A stretch of 6,207 nt of DNA from Alphaproteobacteria bacterium (GTDB lineage Bacteria > Pseudomonadota > Alphaproteobacteria > Rickettsiales > SXRF01), in contig JAGVKI010000268.1 of assembly GCA_020050695.1 (NCBI GenBank), forward strand, positions 1 to 6,207, read 5' to 3'. Position 1 is the first letter of the stretch, and each line of letters begins with the position of its first letter. The translations under genes were made by a program, and so were the position numbers. Below are positions 5,299-6,207 of the stretch, one piece after another. The notes under the pieces are model-generated. The model was not told the origin of the DNA and searched no databases. It was given only the letters and a program-made list of their open reading frames with translations.

Positions 5299-6207
5299 AT
5301 TGTAATTCCGCCAGGCGCGCATAGAGGGGGCTTTTATCCAGTAATTCCTGGTGTGTGCCTGTGGCCTCAATACGCCCATGATTCATAAGCACAATCATAT
5401 CGGCCTTCATAATAGTCGATAAACGGTGGGCAATCACAAAGGTAGTGCGTCCCTGCATCAATTGTTCAAGCGCTTTTTGGATAAGATGCTCGTTTTCCGA
5501 ATCCAGCGCACTGGTCGCTTCATCGAGCATCAGCAGCTTGGGATCACGCACAAGCGCGCGCGCAATCGCAATGCGCTGGCGCTGGCCGCCCGAAAGCCGC
5601 ACGCCTTTTTCGCCTAGATAGGTGTCAAAACCCTGCGGCAGTTTCTCGATAAAATCCAGGGCACACGCCGCTTTTGCCGCCTGAATGATTTCATCATGCG
5701 TCGCAGCGCTTCGGCCAATGCGTATATTCTCCCAAGCGGTAGTAGAAAAGATCACAGGGTCCTGAGGCACCAGCCCAATCATCTCGCGAAGTTCAGACAA
5801 ATGCGTATGGCGAACATCGACGCCGTTAACCAGAACACGTCCTTTTTCAGGATCGTAGAAACGCAGCAGCAGCTGAAAAATAGTAGTCTTACCCGCACCA
5901 GATGGCCCTACAAGCGCGACCGTCTGGCCGGGCTTTACAGAGAGGTTGAAATCTTCAATGGCAGCCTTGTCCTTGCGCGTTGGATAACTGAACCCAACCC
6001 CCTCAAACGCTACCCCCGCCTGCGATAAATGCGGAAGCGGCTGCGCATCCGGCAGCGATTGAATGGAAGGCACTTCCTCAAGTAGTTCATAAATACGTTC
6101 TGATGCGCCGGCTGCGCGCTGCAGGTCAGAAATCATTTCCGTAATCGCACCAACAGCGCTTGCCACAATCACCGAATAAAACACAAAGGACGCCAGTTCC
6201 CCTGTCG
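5282..6207 (-). CDS. ABC exporter, fused membrane/ATPase protein (MsbA-related type), N-terminal part cut by window edge
   Basis: Proteins of this type pair an N-terminal six-helix membrane domain with a C-terminal ATPase and, as dimers, export lipids, drugs or peptides across the inner membrane. Only the last ~307 residues are visible: the tail of the final membrane helix and linker (SVIVASAVGAITEM, then DLQRAAGASERIYELLEEVP) and a full ATPase domain. Motifs are intact: Walker A GPSGAGKTT (5882-5908), Q-loop in LVPQDP (Gln codon 5762-5764), signature LSGGQ (5582-5596), Walker B LLMLDE (Asp codon 5522-5524) and H-loop IAHRLS (His codon 5426-5428). The linker wording resembles the MsbA-related exporters of Alphaproteobacteria, which are near 580-600 residues, so roughly half is missing. 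The GTG at 6182-6184 should not be taken as the start, because the frame stays open to the right edge. The exported substrate is unknown. Confidence 0.95.
   Translation of the reverse strand, partial: TGELASFVFYSVIVASAVGAITEMISDLQRAAGASERIYELLEEVPSIQSLPDAQPLPHLSQAGVAFEGVGFSYPTRKDKAAIEDFNLSVKPGQTVALVGPSGAGKTTIFQLLLRFYDPEKGRVLVNGVDVRHTHLSELREMIGLVPQDPVIFSTTAWENIRIGRSAATHDEIIQAAKAACALDFIEKLPQGFDTYLGEKGVRLSGGQRQRIAIARALVRDPKLLMLDEATSALDSENEHLIQKALEQLMQGRTTFVIAHRLSTIMKADMIVLMNHGRIEATGTHQELLDKSPLYARLAELQFKTAA

Noticed and set aside
6182..6184. GTG as the start codon of the right-edge ABC gene
   Set aside because: The frame stays open through 6207, and the residues just upstream (TGELASF) continue the family pattern of the last membrane helix. 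The gene starts outside the window.

Overview
The window holds five protein-coding genes, two of them cut by the window edges. Four are on the minus strand and one is on the plus strand. Coding density is high, and I see no tRNA, rRNA, CRISPR array, insertion sequence or phage gene. Base composition is moderately GC-rich. The right-edge ABC exporter reads like the MsbA-related exporters common in Alphaproteobacteria. I therefore favour a chromosomal segment from an alphaproteobacterium, but this is inference from protein character and not a proven placement.

Left part (1-3076, minus strand): a two-gene importer operon. It runs from a 592-residue permease made of two fused inner-membrane permease domains to an ATPase of the nitrate/sulfonate/taurine class that carries an extra C-terminal domain. 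The ATPase is cut at the left edge, probably only a few codons before its end. The two genes are 7 bases apart. No substrate-binding protein is visible, so the substrate cannot be named; an anion or small organic compound is the family-level guess.

Middle (3077-4108): a 93-base divergent control region separates the permease from a plus-strand cation diffusion facilitator (CDF). The CDF has a histidine-rich N-terminus and the residues of a zinc-type site. The two predicted promoters have overlapping -35 boxes. The plus-strand promoter is so close to the ATG that its mRNA is predicted to be leaderless or nearly so. Two perfect palindromes cover the -10 box and the start codon and are candidate operators.

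Right part (4124-6207, minus strand): an EAL-domain protein lies tail-to-tail with the CDF gene. It keeps most c-di-GMP phosphodiesterase residues but has lost the conserved loop 6, and its N-terminal ~115 residues match no domain I recognise. Upstream of it, past a 96-base AT-rich gap with a likely promoter and a weak hairpin, is the ATPase end of an ABC exporter whose membrane half lies beyond the right edge.

The genes form three or four separate transcription units with no obvious shared pathway. The common theme is membrane transport, plus one signalling protein. Nothing here clearly amounts to a new system. The best leads are the overlapping divergent promoters with a leaderless CDF gene, the degenerate EAL protein, and the binding-protein-less importer.
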